A stretch of DNA of 64,000 nt from CAVTQY01 sp963736975 (GTDB taxonomy: Bacteria; Pseudomonadota; Alphaproteobacteria; Acetobacterales; Acetobacteraceae): assembly GCA_963736975.1 (NCBI GenBank), contig CAVTQY010000001.1, positions 62,001-126,000 on the forward strand, read 5' to 3'. The notes under the pieces were generated by a model, which searched no databases, was not told the origin of the DNA, and saw nothing but the letters and a program-made list of their open reading frames with translations. Numbering within the stretch: the first letter of the stretch is position 1; every line of letters begins with the position of its first letter. Of this stretch, positions 26,604 through 34,722 are shown piece after piece. The translations under genes and the position numbers were made by a program.

Positions 26604-27272
26604 CTATCGAGGCAGCGGGCTCACTCCGAAAATCCAGGGATGGATCACGAGTAGCACGGCCCACAAGAGCAGTGCGATGGCGATGCGCCACCAGCCGATC
26701 TCGCCCCATACGAGGTGGTTGCGATCCTGCGCGATGGCGACGAAGGGGATGATGGAGGTGCTGGCGGCCAGGCCTGACCACGGTTCCGGCGCGCGGCGCG
26801 CGAGCTTGGCGTCTATCGATGGCATGCCGGCCAGCGCGGTGATGAGGAACGACCCGAAGAAGACGAGCGATGCGGTGTCGCCGTTGCCAATGATGTGCAC
26901 GGCCGCCCAGATGGCGAAGGACCACAGCATGGGATGCCGGGTGATCCGCACTACGCCGCTTGCCTGCGCGGGCGCGCGCTCACCCCCGACTGCGGTTGGA
27001 TTGGGCGTGGTGACCGAGCCCACGAACAGGAAGCAGGCAGGCAGCATCGCCAGCACGAGCAGCACCAGGAGCCATGCCGGCGCAGCCCACAGTGCGGTTG
27101 TCGCAGCGGCACTGTAGGCGCGGATCAACCAGATCAGGATGACGATCGACAACGCGGAGAACAGGCCACGGAAGGCGCCGTCGCCGATGCGGCGCACGAT
27201 GAGTTGGCGCAGGCGCGTACCGGCGACCGCGATATGCAATGCGATCCAGACCAGGGCGGCGAGGATGAGCAT
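26604..27272 (-). CDS. NnrU-family membrane protein
   Basis: A 222-residue inner-membrane protein with about six hydrophobic segments, starting MLILAALVWIALHIAVAG. It contains ITRHPMLWSFAIWAAVHI, the conserved block of NnrU/isoprenylcysteine methyltransferase-like proteins. NnrU was first linked to nitric oxide and nitrite reduction in denitrifiers, but most homologues sit outside such clusters and the role is unclear; no denitrification gene is in the window. GGAGAG lies just upstream of the ATG at 27272; an earlier in-frame start lacks this. It is transcribed with the M20 amidohydrolase, divergent from ggt. Confidence 0.75.
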   Translation of the reverse strand: MLILAALVWIALHIAVAGTRLRQLIVRRIGDGAFRGLFSALSIVILIWLIRAYSAAATTALWAAPAWLLVLLVLAMLPACFLFVGSVTTPNPTAVGGERAPAQASGVVRITRHPMLWSFAIWAAVHIIGNGDTASLVFFGSFLITALAGMPSIDAKLARRAPEPWSGLAASTSIIPFVAIAQDRNHLVWGEIGWWRIAIALLLWAVLLVIHPWIFGVSPLPR

Positions 27273-27391
27273 GCGCAGCTCTCCAATAGCAGAATAACGA
27301 CGGTTCACCGAGACGGGGAGGCGGAATCGTGGTTATTTCCCGCTGTAGCGTCTCCATCATAAAATCTTGTCTCTGTCCGGGGAGAAAGTCG

Positions 27392-28963
27392 ATGCAGTTC
27401 ACGCCGTCGCCGCATGTGACCCAGTACTGGCAGCTCAGCAAGCCCGCGGCTACGGGACGGCGGGGGATCGTCGTCTCGCAGGCGCGAAGCGCGGCGGAAG
27501 CGGGTGTTGCCGTGCTGGATGCTGGCGGCAACGCGGTGGATGCGGCGGTTGCGACGGCGCTCGCGCTGCCGACGGTGGAGCCCTGGAACTCGGGGCTCGG
27601 CGGCATCGGGTTTGCGCTGGTGCATCGTGCCGGCCAGGGACATGCCGAGGTGGTGGATTTCGGCCCGATGGCGCCGCGCGGGCTCAATGCGTCGGCGTTT
27701 CGGCTGACCGGGCGCATGAAGCAGGATTTGTTCGCCTGGCCGGAGGTTGAGGATGATACCAACATCCACGGACCGCTGTCCTTCGCCATCCCATCCTCCA
27801 CAGCCGGCTATGCGTTCATGCACCAACGATGGGGCAAGCTGCCGCTGGCCGAGGTGATTGCGCCGGCTATTGTGTTGGCGAAGCGGGGCCTGCCTGCGGA
27901 TTGGTACACCACGATCAAGGTGGCGGCTTCGGCTTCCGTGCTGCGGCTGTATCCGGACAGTGCGCGCATCTATCTGCCCGATGGGCTGCCGCCGATCGCG
28001 CCGTATCAGGGCACGCCGGGATTTTTCCGCCTCGGGCGGCTTGCGGACACGCTGGAGCGCCTGGGCAGGGCAGGTCTGCGCGATTTTTACGAAGGCGAGA
28101 TCGCGCACAGCATCGCCACGGACGTGAAGGCGATGGACGGTGTGCTGTCGCTCGACGATCTGCGGGGCTGTCAGGCGCGGCTGCGAGCGGCGACCGAGGT
28201 AAACTGGCGCGGCCGGACCCTGCAACTGACCGGCGGGTTGACGGCGGCGCCGACGCTGATGCGCGTGCTGGAGCGGATGGTGGAGGCGCCTTACGGCGCT
28301 GCGCCGACGCCGGAATGGTACGGGGCGTTGGCACGCGCAATGAAGGCGGCATACACGGAGCGACTGGCCGGGCTGGGCGATGTGGAGAGCAAAGGCGAGA
28401 CCTGCACCACGCACCTGACGGTCTGCGACGCCGAGGGCACAATGGTTGCAATAACAACCACATTGTTGTCCTCGATGGGCAGCCGCGTGGTGCTGCCCGG
28501 CTCCGGCGTCCTGCTGAACAATGGCGTGATGTGGTTCGACCCGCGGCCGGGTCAGCCGAACTCGATCGCGCCGGGCAAACGGCCGCTGACGAACATGTTG
28601 CCGGTAATCGTGGCGGAGGACGGGCGGCCCTGGATCGCCGCCGGCGCCTCCGGCGGGCGGCGCATTCTGGCCGCGGTGCTCCAGACCCTGACCTACACGG
28701 CGGATTTCGGCATGCCGGTGACCGAGGCGCAGCACCACCCGAGGATCGACGTGTCCGGGCCGGAAGGTGTGAGCGTCGATCGGCGGATGCCGGCGGCAGT
28801 GATCGAGGCGCTGCAGGCGGACGGTCCGGTCGAAGTGGTCGAGCATGGCGTCATGCCGATCAACTTCGCGTGCCCGAACATGATCCAGCAACACAAGGAT
28901 GGCACGCGGACGGGGATCAGCGACTGGGCGTCACCGTGGTCGGCGGCCCTGGCGCAGGCGTGA
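27392..28963 (+). CDS. ggt: Gamma-glutamyltransferase
   Basis: A 523-residue Ntn-hydrolase. Gamma-glutamyltransferases cleave gamma-glutamyl bonds of glutathione and related compounds; the precursor self-cleaves at a threonine. Here the block CTTHLTVCDAEGTMVAI puts the nucleophile at about Thr339. LSSMGSRVVLPGSGVLLNNG and KRPLTNMLPVIV follow as in the small subunit, and the large subunit starts with GIVVSQARSAAEAGVAVLDAGGNAVDAAVA. No clear signal peptide is visible, so the product may stay in the cytoplasm. GGGGAGAA precedes the ATG at 27392. It is divergent from the NnrU-like gene. The pairing with an M20 amidase suggests degradation of gamma-glutamyl compounds. Confidence 0.85.
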   Translation: MQFTPSPHVTQYWQLSKPAATGRRGIVVSQARSAAEAGVAVLDAGGNAVDAAVATALALPTVEPWNSGLGGIGFALVHRAGQGHAEVVDFGPMAPRGLNASAFRLTGRMKQDLFAWPEVEDDTNIHGPLSFAIPSSTAGYAFMHQRWGKLPLAEVIAPAIVLAKRGLPADWYTTIKVAASASVLRLYPDSARIYLPDGLPPIAPYQGTPGFFRLGRLADTLERLGRAGLRDFYEGEIAHSIATDVKAMDGVLSLDDLRGCQARLRAATEVNWRGRTLQLTGGLTAAPTLMRVLERMVEAPYGAAPTPEWYGALARAMKAAYTERLAGLGDVESKGETCTTHLTVCDAEGTMVAITTTLLSSMGSRVVLPGSGVLLNNGVMWFDPRPGQPNSIAPGKRPLTNMLPVIVAEDGRPWIAAGASGGRRILAAVLQTLTYTADFGMPVTEAQHHPRIDVSGPEGVSVDRRMPAAVIEALQADGPVEVVEHGVMPINFACPNMIQQHKDGTRTGISDWASPWSAALAQA

Positions 28964-28976
28964 CGAGGATTGGGGA

Positions 28977-29500
28977 TGGAGAACACGGTCGGGCGACGCG
29001 GGGCGATGGCCGGAATGGCGGCGACCCTCGCGGCTGTGGGTCCAGCAGCGGCACAGGAGTGCTAGCAAAACGCGCGGAGGGACTGGCCGAGTTCCAGGCG
29101 CATAATCGCCGCAAGCGCGACAAGGCGATAATCGACAGCATCTTCACGCGCGACAAACCGGGCACCACCGATCCGGCGGTGTCCGAGGCGATCGCGAAGG
29201 CGGAGCTGGTTTACGGCGATTTGGTGCGGACCGGCACCTATCTCGATATGATCGGGCATTTCCCGGTGGTGGACCCGACGAAGGCGCTCAGCCCGGTGAT
29301 GCTGGCACGCGCGAATACGACGGAATCTCGATGATCCAGGACCTCTGGTATTTCTTCCGCCAGCTTCCGAGCGGCGAGCGGGAGTTCGTTGTTATTCCAG
29401 GCGCCGCCCATGCGCTCTCGACCGCCCGCAACCGGGCGGTGTTCTGGCACGCCGGCAATCGGTTTTCTGACGACGCCGCGGCGGTTTCCGTCGGCTGACC
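28977..29500 (+). pseudogene. Alpha/beta hydrolase remnant with signal peptide
   Basis: From 28977 a Tat-like leader reads MENTVGRRGAMAGMAATLAA and hits a stop after QEC. Downstream another frame gives AEFQAHNRRKRDKAIID and GDLVRTGTYLDMIGHFPVVD, and a third frame gives YDGISMIQDLWYFFRQLPSG with VVIPGAAHALSTARNR, which is the C-terminal His-bearing end of an alpha/beta hydrolase. The nucleophile-containing middle is missing. At least two frame changes plus a deletion are required, so this is genuine decay. It sits immediately after ggt and before another remnant. Confidence 0.6.
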
Positions 29501-29511
29501 GGAGGCAATCG

Positions 29512-29703
29512 ATGGGCTTTCTGAGCGACGATGATCTGGCGCGGCTGACACCTGCGGAGCTTGCGCGCGGGCAACACCGATCCCGACGCAGATCGATCCT
29601 AGCGACCAGTATTCCCCGCGAAGGCCACGTACGAGCAGGCAGGGCCAGCGCGCAGCGTGCCGATATGCTGTTTCACCAGCAGGCTGGCCGGATTCGGCGA
29701 TAA
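29512..29703 (+). pseudogene. Unidentified gene remnant
   Basis: An ATG with GGAGG-like sequence upstream opens MGFLSDDDLARLTPAELARG, which looks like the N-terminus of a longer enzyme, then changes frame. PTQIDPSDQYSP is readable in a neighbouring frame, and the 3' part gives ADMLFHQQAGRIRR before the stop. I do not recognise the family. The short length, the frame change and the neighbour hydrolase fragment argue for a truncated gene. It ends three bases before the convergent efflux gene. Confidence 0.35.
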
Positions 29704-29705
29704 GC

Positions 29706-31259
29706 TCAATGTGCGCCGGCAACGGCCGCGCCGCCTTTCCTCAGCATGGCCACCGCCAGGACCGAAGCAAGCAACACCACGCCGAGCAGCGCGAAGCAAT
29801 CCGCATACCCCATATACGTCGCCTCGGCGCGGATCGTGTTGCCGATCGCGATCATCGCGCGATGCATTGCTCCGGCAGCATCCGGCGTGCCATGCGCCAT
29901 GAAATATTGTTGCATGGCGCTGAGCCGCTCCTGCGTCGCCGGCTGCAGGAGGGAGACATGGGCGTTGATGATGAATGAGTGATACTGCTCGCGCTTGGTG
30001 AAGAAGGTTTCCAGCGCCGCAGTGCCGATCGCGCCGCCGAGATTGCGCAGCATGTTGAACAGGCCCGAGGCACCGCCGGCCTCGGCGGGCGTGATACCGA
30101 CCATGGCGATAGCGGCCAGCGGCGTCATCACCAGAGCCTGACCAAGCGCCCGGGTCACGTCGGGAACGAAAAACTGCGGCGCCGCGTAGTTCGCGTCCAG
30201 ATGCAGGTTCATGAAGCAACTGATCGCGAATATCGTCAGCCCGATGCCGACCAGCAGCCGCGAGTCGATGCGCCGCATCAGCAATGGAACAAACGGGATG
30301 ATCACCAGCTGCGGCAGGCCGGTCCACGCCATCACTTCGCCGATCTGCTGCGAGTCGAAGCCTTGCGCTACGGCGAGATATTGCGGCAGCAAATAGGCTG
30401 AACCGTAGAGCGCGAACCCCAGTAGAAAATTGCCGAGCGTGCCGAAGCCGAAATTGCGGCGGGTGAGCAGGCGGAGCTGGACAAGCGGCTCCTTGCGGAC
30501 CAGCTCGAGCGCGACGAAAGCGCTGAGGGTTACGGCAGCGAGCACGCTGAGCTTGACGATGAAGGGCGACCCGAACCAGTCATACACATTGCCCTCGTCC
30601 AGCACGGTCTGCAGCGCGGCCAATCCGATCGCCATCAACGCGATCCCGGACCAGTCGCCGCGCCGAAGCAGCCTGAGCTGCATCGACGAGCGCGGCAGAC
30701 CATAGATCAGCGCCGCGAGCATTACCGCGCCGGGGACAAGATTGATGTAGAAGATCGTCGGCCAGCCGTAGTTGTCGGTAAACCAGCCGCCGATCGTCGG
30801 TCCGATTGCCGGGGCGAAGGTCGCGGTCACGGCGAAACCGGCCAGTCCCAGCGGCCGCTTCGATGATGGCAGCATCGATACGATGATGGTGAAAGCGAGC
30901 GGGATCAGCACGCCGCCGGAAAATCCCTGCAGGGCGCGGAGCACGATCATCTCCGGCAGGCTGCGGGCCTGTCCGCAGGCCGCCGAGAAGATCAGGAACA
31001 GCACCGTGTTGGCAATCAGGTATCGCCGCAGCGAGAAGGCGCGCGAGAGAAAATCCGTCATCGGAATGACGATGATCTCGCCGATCAGGTAGGCAGTGAT
31101 GATCCAGGCGCCGTTGATGCCGCCGGTGCCGATGCCGCCTTCTATATAGGGCAGAGACGCGTTGGTGATCTGGATGTTGAGCACCGCCATGAAGGCGCCG
31201 ATAATGGAGCCGCCCACGGCGATCCAGGTCTTCAGCGAGACGGTTTCTTCGATAGGCAT
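29706..31259 (-). CDS. DHA2-family multidrug MFS transporter (EmrB-like)
   Basis: A 517-residue inner-membrane drug:proton antiporter with about 14 predicted spans. Family features are FMAVLNIQITNASLPYIEGG in span 1, WIITAYLIGEIIVIPMTDFL, LRALQGFSGGVLIPLAF, and the antiporter motif C region APAIGPTIGGWFTDNYGWPT. The ATG at 31259 follows the emrA-like stop by four bases. With the HlyD-type adaptor encoded just upstream, it would export toxic organics from the cytoplasm through an outer-membrane channel supplied from elsewhere. Regulation by the LysR protein encoded upstream is plausible. Confidence 0.9.
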   Translation of the reverse strand: MPIEETVSLKTWIAVGGSIIGAFMAVLNIQITNASLPYIEGGIGTGGINGAWIITAYLIGEIIVIPMTDFLSRAFSLRRYLIANTVLFLIFSAACGQARSLPEMIVLRALQGFSGGVLIPLAFTIIVSMLPSSKRPLGLAGFAVTATFAPAIGPTIGGWFTDNYGWPTIFYINLVPGAVMLAALIYGLPRSSMQLRLLRRGDWSGIALMAIGLAALQTVLDEGNVYDWFGSPFIVKLSVLAAVTLSAFVALELVRKEPLVQLRLLTRRNFGFGTLGNFLLGFALYGSAYLLPQYLAVAQGFDSQQIGEVMAWTGLPQLVIIPFVPLLMRRIDSRLLVGIGLTIFAISCFMNLHLDANYAAPQFFVPDVTRALGQALVMTPLAAIAMVGITPAEAGGASGLFNMLRNLGGAIGTAALETFFTKREQYHSFIINAHVSLLQPATQERLSAMQQYFMAHGTPDAAGAMHRAMIAIGNTIRAEATYMGYADCFALLGVVLLASVLAVAMLRKGGAAVAGAH

Positions 31260-31263
31260 TGCT

Positions 31264-32370
31264 TCAGTCCGCCGCGCGCGTATCGATCGTGGGCTCGACC
31301 GACATGCCTGGCCGCAGGCGTTCGGCGAGGGGGTCATGCGGATCGATGGTGATCTTCACCGGGATGCGCTGCACGATCTTGGTGAAGTTGCCGGTAGCGT
31401 TGTCGGGCGGCAGCAGGGCGAATTCCTCGCCACTCGCCGGGGCCAGGCTGTTGACGACGCCATGCACGGTTTGGCCGGGGAACATATCCACGTCCATGCT
31501 GACCGGTTGGCCCGGGCGGACATCGGTGAGCTGCGTTTCCTTGTAGTTCGCGGTGATGTAAACGGCCGAGAGCGGCACCACGGCCATAAGCTGTGTGCCT
31601 GCCTGTACGTATTGTCCGCCGCGCAGGGTGCGCTCGCCGACGGTGCCATCCGCCGGCGCGGTGATCGTGGTGTAGCCGAGATTGAGCTCGGCCTGGCGCA
31701 GGAGAGCCTGCTGCTGCGCGAGCGTCGCTTTCGCCTTGGCGAGTTGCGAGCCGAGCACATCGATCTGTTTCGCCGCCATGCCGATGGAAGCGGTATCGCG
31801 CGCCAGCTCCGCGGTTTTTTCCCGGATGTCGGCCGACCATTGCTGCGAGGCCTGCACGGTGCCGGCACCGCTTCGCGCCAGCTCAGTATAGCGGCCGGAT
31901 TGCTGCTGCGAGAACGTCAGCGCCGCCTGATCGGCGGTCACCACCGCGCGCGCCTGCGCGACAGCAAGCTGCTGCTGCGCGATTTCCTGCTGAAAGTTTT
32001 CGATGCTGGCCTGAGCAGCGTCCAAATTGGCCTGGGCGCCGGCAACCGCGGTGCGGTAGTCGCGATCGTCGATGCGCGCGAGCACCTGGCCGGCCTGGAC
32101 CGGCTGGTTGTCTTTCACCAGCACGTCCGACAGATAGCCGGCCACTTTCGGACTGATGATGACCGAGTCGGCCTGTACCGTTGCGTCGTCGGTGGAGACC
32201 AGGAACCGGCCGGTGGTCCAGTAATAGCGGCCATAGAGGCTGATGCCGATCAGCAGTGCGAAGCCCGCAAGCCCGATCAGAATCTGGCGCAGCGGCCAGG
32301 GCCGGCGGCGCCCGGCCGAAGCAATCCCTGCTGTTGGCCCGGGCGAGCCGACAAACTGCATTCCGTCCAT
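31264..32370 (-). CDS. HlyD/EmrA-type membrane fusion protein
   Basis: A 368-residue periplasmic adaptor with one N-terminal membrane anchor (ILIGLAGFALLIGISLYGRY). The lipoyl halves and the coiled-coil hairpin are visible: VSTDDATVQADSVIISPKVA and VLVKDNQPVQAGQVLARIDD before a helix-rich hairpin (about 95-200), then LGYTTITAPADGTVGERTLR and the beta-barrel region. It bridges the inner-membrane pump and an outer-membrane channel. GGAG lies about eight bases before the ATG at 32370. It precedes the EmrB-like gene by four bases. Confidence 0.9.
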   Translation of the reverse strand: MDGMQFVGSPGPTAGIASAGRRRPWPLRQILIGLAGFALLIGISLYGRYYWTTGRFLVSTDDATVQADSVIISPKVAGYLSDVLVKDNQPVQAGQVLARIDDRDYRTAVAGAQANLDAAQASIENFQQEIAQQQLAVAQARAVVTADQAALTFSQQQSGRYTELARSGAGTVQASQQWSADIREKTAELARDTASIGMAAKQIDVLGSQLAKAKATLAQQQALLRQAELNLGYTTITAPADGTVGERTLRGGQYVQAGTQLMAVVPLSAVYITANYKETQLTDVRPGQPVSMDVDMFPGQTVHGVVNSLAPASGEEFALLPPDNATGNFTKIVQRIPVKITIDPHDPLAERLRPGMSVEPTIDTRAAD

Positions 32371-32483
32371 CTCGTGTCTCCTGACCGGTCCGGTCGGACG
32401 ACCTCTGCCGGTGCACCCAAGATGGACTTGCGCGCGGCCGGGATAAACGCGTGCCGCGGCACAGCACTTGTGCGCTGCGAAGG

Positions 32484-33425
32484 TTAAACCAACCAGGGAT
32501 TGCCTACGACGGGATCATCGCTTCCCTCGCCGAGCTGATGCTGCAGATCCCTGACTTGCTCCACGAGGAAATCGATCACCACGCGGGTCCTTGGCGCGAG
32601 GTGACGACGGGATGGATAGACGATGAAGGAGGGCTCGCCGGGCGCCTCGAACTCGGCGAGCACGCGATGCAGGCGGCCGGCGCGGATATCATCGATCACC
32701 CGCAACTCCGGCAGCATCGCGATACCCTGCCCGCGCAGCGCGGCTATATGGACCGCGGCGCTGTTGTTCGCGCTGAGCCGGCCGGAGATGGGGACCTCGA
32801 ACTGGCCGTCTGGTCCGGCGAAGCGCCACCCGGCGCTGTCCCGCCCATCGTTGTGCAGGATGCAGTCATGCTCGCCAAGCTCCGCCGGGGTGCGCGGAGC
32901 GCCGTGCCGCTCCAGATAGACCGGCGCGGCCACGGCGATGCGGCGCGAGCTGGCAAGGGCCCGGACCACCAAGGAGGTATCGGCTATCGGGCCGACATGG
33001 GTGGCGAGGTCGAGGCGTTCTTCGATCAGATCGCCGATCTGGTCGCGCATCACCAGTTCGAGCGAGAGGTCGGGGTAGCGCTGCAGCAACGCAGGAATGC
33101 GCGGTACCAGATACATCCCGAAAGCGATGGTGGTGCCCAGCCGCACGACACCGCGGGGCGAACTGCGCTGGCTGCCGAAGCCGCTTTCCATGCTCTCGGC
33201 AAGTTCCAGCATCTGACGGGCGTAGCCGAGCGCCTCGCGGCCGTCCTCGGTCAGGCTGAGCCGGCGCGTCGTACGTTGGAAGAGCCTCACTCCCAGATGC
33301 TCTTCCAACTGGCCGACCAGCCGGGTCACCGCCGAGTGGCTTTCGCCTAGTTCCCGTGCGACAGCCGAGAACGAGCCGATCTCAGCAATCCGGACGAAAG
33401 TTCTGAGGCCGCGTACCAGGTCCAT
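32484..33425 (-). CDS. LysR-type transcription regulator
   Basis: A 313-residue regulator. Residues 1-60 are the winged HTH (LRTFVRIAEIGSFSAVAREL then SAVTRLVGQLEEHLGVRLFQ), followed by the linker helix and a periplasmic-binding-like effector domain (about 90-300) with PRIPALLQRYPDLSLELVMR. It belongs to the large CrgA/AaeR-like branch. It is encoded on the same strand upstream of the EmrAB-type pump, 113 bases away, so it is the obvious candidate regulator of that pair. Its start at 33425 lacks a strong ribosome site. Confidence 0.85.
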   Translation of the reverse strand: MDLVRGLRTFVRIAEIGSFSAVARELGESHSAVTRLVGQLEEHLGVRLFQRTTRRLSLTEDGREALGYARQMLELAESMESGFGSQRSSPRGVVRLGTTIAFGMYLVPRIPALLQRYPDLSLELVMRDQIGDLIEERLDLATHVGPIADTSLVVRALASSRRIAVAAPVYLERHGAPRTPAELGEHDCILHNDGRDSAGWRFAGPDGQFEVPISGRLSANNSAAVHIAALRGQGIAMLPELRVIDDIRAGRLHRVLAEFEAPGEPSFIVYPSRRHLAPRTRVVIDFLVEQVRDLQHQLGEGSDDPVVGNPWLV

Positions 33426-33588
33426 GACACGTCAACCCAGCGATCTGCACGTTTTGCGCATAGATGAAGTCACTTGGGAACGCATTATAGGAACGCCTGG
33501 GCAAGTCCATCTGCCGCTCCGTCTGAAGACCCCCGCGCCGAAGACGCCAGGGGCCTCCGGCGAATGAACCGAAAAACGGAGACAGACG

Positions 33589-33957
33589 ATGAAGACGATT
33601 CTGATGGCGGCGGCAGCGAGCTTGGCCCTGTCAGCGGCGCCCGCGATGGCGGGTGAGGGTGGTCATCGCGCGACCGCCGGCTACGAGAATGTTCTACAGG
33701 CCGACGCCGGTGGCGGGAATGGCGGTGCACGCGTCCAGTATGCCGAGGAAGGTGGCGGGAATGGTGGCGCTCGCGCTCAGTTCGCCGAGGAAGGCGGCGG
33801 GAATGGCGGCGCCCGCACCCAGTATGCCAGAGGCGGCGGCGGGAACGGTGGTGCCGCGATCAAGTATGCAGAGGAGGGCGGCGGGAACGGCAGTGCCCAT
33901 GTCCAGTACGCAGAGGAGGGTGGCGGCAACGGCGGTGTCGGGACTCAGCTCGGTTAA
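33589..33957 (+). CDS. Secreted protein of six 14-residue GGGNGGA repeats
   Basis: A 122-residue protein with a clean signal peptide (MKTILMAAAASLALSAAPAMA, cleavage expected after AMA). After about 20 residues the rest (41-122) is six tandem repeats of consensus GGGNGGARVQYAEE; the sixth is cut short and ends GGVGTQLG. Each unit has a glycine-rich turn with one Asn, then a short strand-like piece with Tyr/Phe and an acidic pair. No known domain comes to mind; it is not the RTX nonapeptide, which needs Asp in GGxGxD. A stacked beta-solenoid-like or disordered low-complexity product is possible. GGAG lies about nine bases before the ATG. It precedes the MlaC-like gene by 79 bases. Function unknown. 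Confidence 0.8.
   Translation: MKTILMAAAASLALSAAPAMAGEGGHRATAGYENVLQADAGGGNGGARVQYAEEGGGNGGARAQFAEEGGGNGGARTQYARGGGGNGGAAIKYAEEGGGNGSAHVQYAEEGGGNGGVGTQLG
33709..33954 (+). repeat. 42-bp tandem repeats coding GGGNGGARVQYAEE
   Basis: Five full 42-base units and one 36-base unit run head to tail within the preceding gene. The GGCGGGAATGG(C/T)GG core is most constant; the codons for the last seven residues vary more. The uneven divergence suggests old duplications with later point changes. Copy number could vary between strains by slippage or recombination. Confidence 0.8.
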
Positions 33958-34036
33958 GCGTCCTGAGATGTGAGTGACCCGAAGGGGGGAGCGGCGGTGG
34001 ACCGCCCCCTCTCGGTCGCGCAACAGGAGGCCCATC

Positions 34037-34678
34037 ATGGCGATGATGATTCCCCGTAGGGATATGTTGCGGCTCGCATTTGGGGCGTTGATTGTCCCCG
34101 CGGCTTGGCAATCCACCGGCGCACAGGAAGCCTTCGGGGCTGCGGTGTTGCCGATCGAACGACTGGACGACGCGTTGCTGGCAGCGATGAAGGACGGTGC
34201 ATCTCCATTCGTCCAGCGCTACGAGGCGCTGGAGCCAGTCATCGCGAAGGCGTTCAACTTACAGGCGGTTCTGGCGGAGTCCGTCGGGTTCGCCTGGATA
34301 AGCCTGTCTCCGCAGCAAAAAGCCGATCTGCTCGCGGCCTTCCGCCGTTACACTGTTTCGACCTACGCGGCAAATTTCGACAGTTACAACGGCCAGAGTT
34401 TCCGGATCTCACCCACACAACGGCGGCTGCCTGATGGCCGCGTGATCGTGGCGACGGACTTCGTGCCCCGGAACGGCTCGCCGACGGCGCTGAACTATGT
34501 CATGAAACAAACTGCCTTGGGCTGGCAGGTGGTGGACGTGCTCAGCGACGGATCGATCAGCCGGGTCGCGGTGCAACGGTCGGATTTCTCCACCCTGTTG
34601 GCGAGCGGTGGCGTCCCGGCACTGATGGCGGGATTGCAGCGCAAGGTAGTGTCTCTGTCGGGCGGTATGCTGGCCTGA
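34037..34678 (+). CDS. MlaC/Ttg2D-like periplasmic protein (HpnM-like)
   Basis: A 213-residue secreted protein of the toluene-tolerance Ttg2D/MlaC family, which carries phospholipids or hopanoids between membranes. It has a twin-arginine-like leader (PRRDMLRLAFGALIVPAAW) and the family core: EPVIAKAFNLQAVLAESVGF, LSPQQKADLLAAFRRYTVST, YAANFDSYNGQSF, and the beta-sheet end GWQVVDVLSDGSISRVAVQR with DF. The HpnM protein of hopanoid clusters is the nearest form I recall, but no hopanoid gene is present. The ATG at 34037 has AGGAGG upstream. It ends before a bidirectional hairpin and the convergent folP. Confidence 0.75.
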   Translation: MAMMIPRRDMLRLAFGALIVPAAWQSTGAQEAFGAAVLPIERLDDALLAAMKDGASPFVQRYEALEPVIAKAFNLQAVLAESVGFAWISLSPQQKADLLAAFRRYTVSTYAANFDSYNGQSFRISPTQRRLPDGRVIVATDFVPRNGSPTALNYVMKQTALGWQVVDVLSDGSISRVAVQRSDFSTLLASGGVPALMAGLQRKVVSLSGGMLA

Positions 34679-34694
34679 GGGCATGCCGTGGGCG

Positions 34695-34720
34695 ACCTCT
34701 CCCGCAAAAGCGGGAGAGGT
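34695..34720. terminator. Bidirectional hairpin between convergent genes
   Basis: ACCTCTCCCGC, loop AAAA, GCGGGAGAGGT: a perfect 11-bp stem. It lies between the stop of the MlaC-like gene (34678) and the stop of folP (34723), so it can end both transcripts. There is no long U-run on either side, so strength is uncertain. The stem resembles the palindromes at 6448-6470 and 47091-47119. Confidence 0.65.
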
Positions 34721-34722
34721 GT

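Noticed and set aside
31162..32487. Plus-strand open frame opposite the EmrA-like gene
   Set aside because: No homology pattern; the minus strand encodes the adaptor with lipoyl halves.
33709..33954. CRISPR-like array
   Set aside because: The regular repeats are coding, in frame, without unique spacers.
33709..33954. RTX calcium-binding repeats
   Set aside because: The unit lacks the GGxGxDx(L/I) aspartate pattern and is 14 rather than 9 residues.
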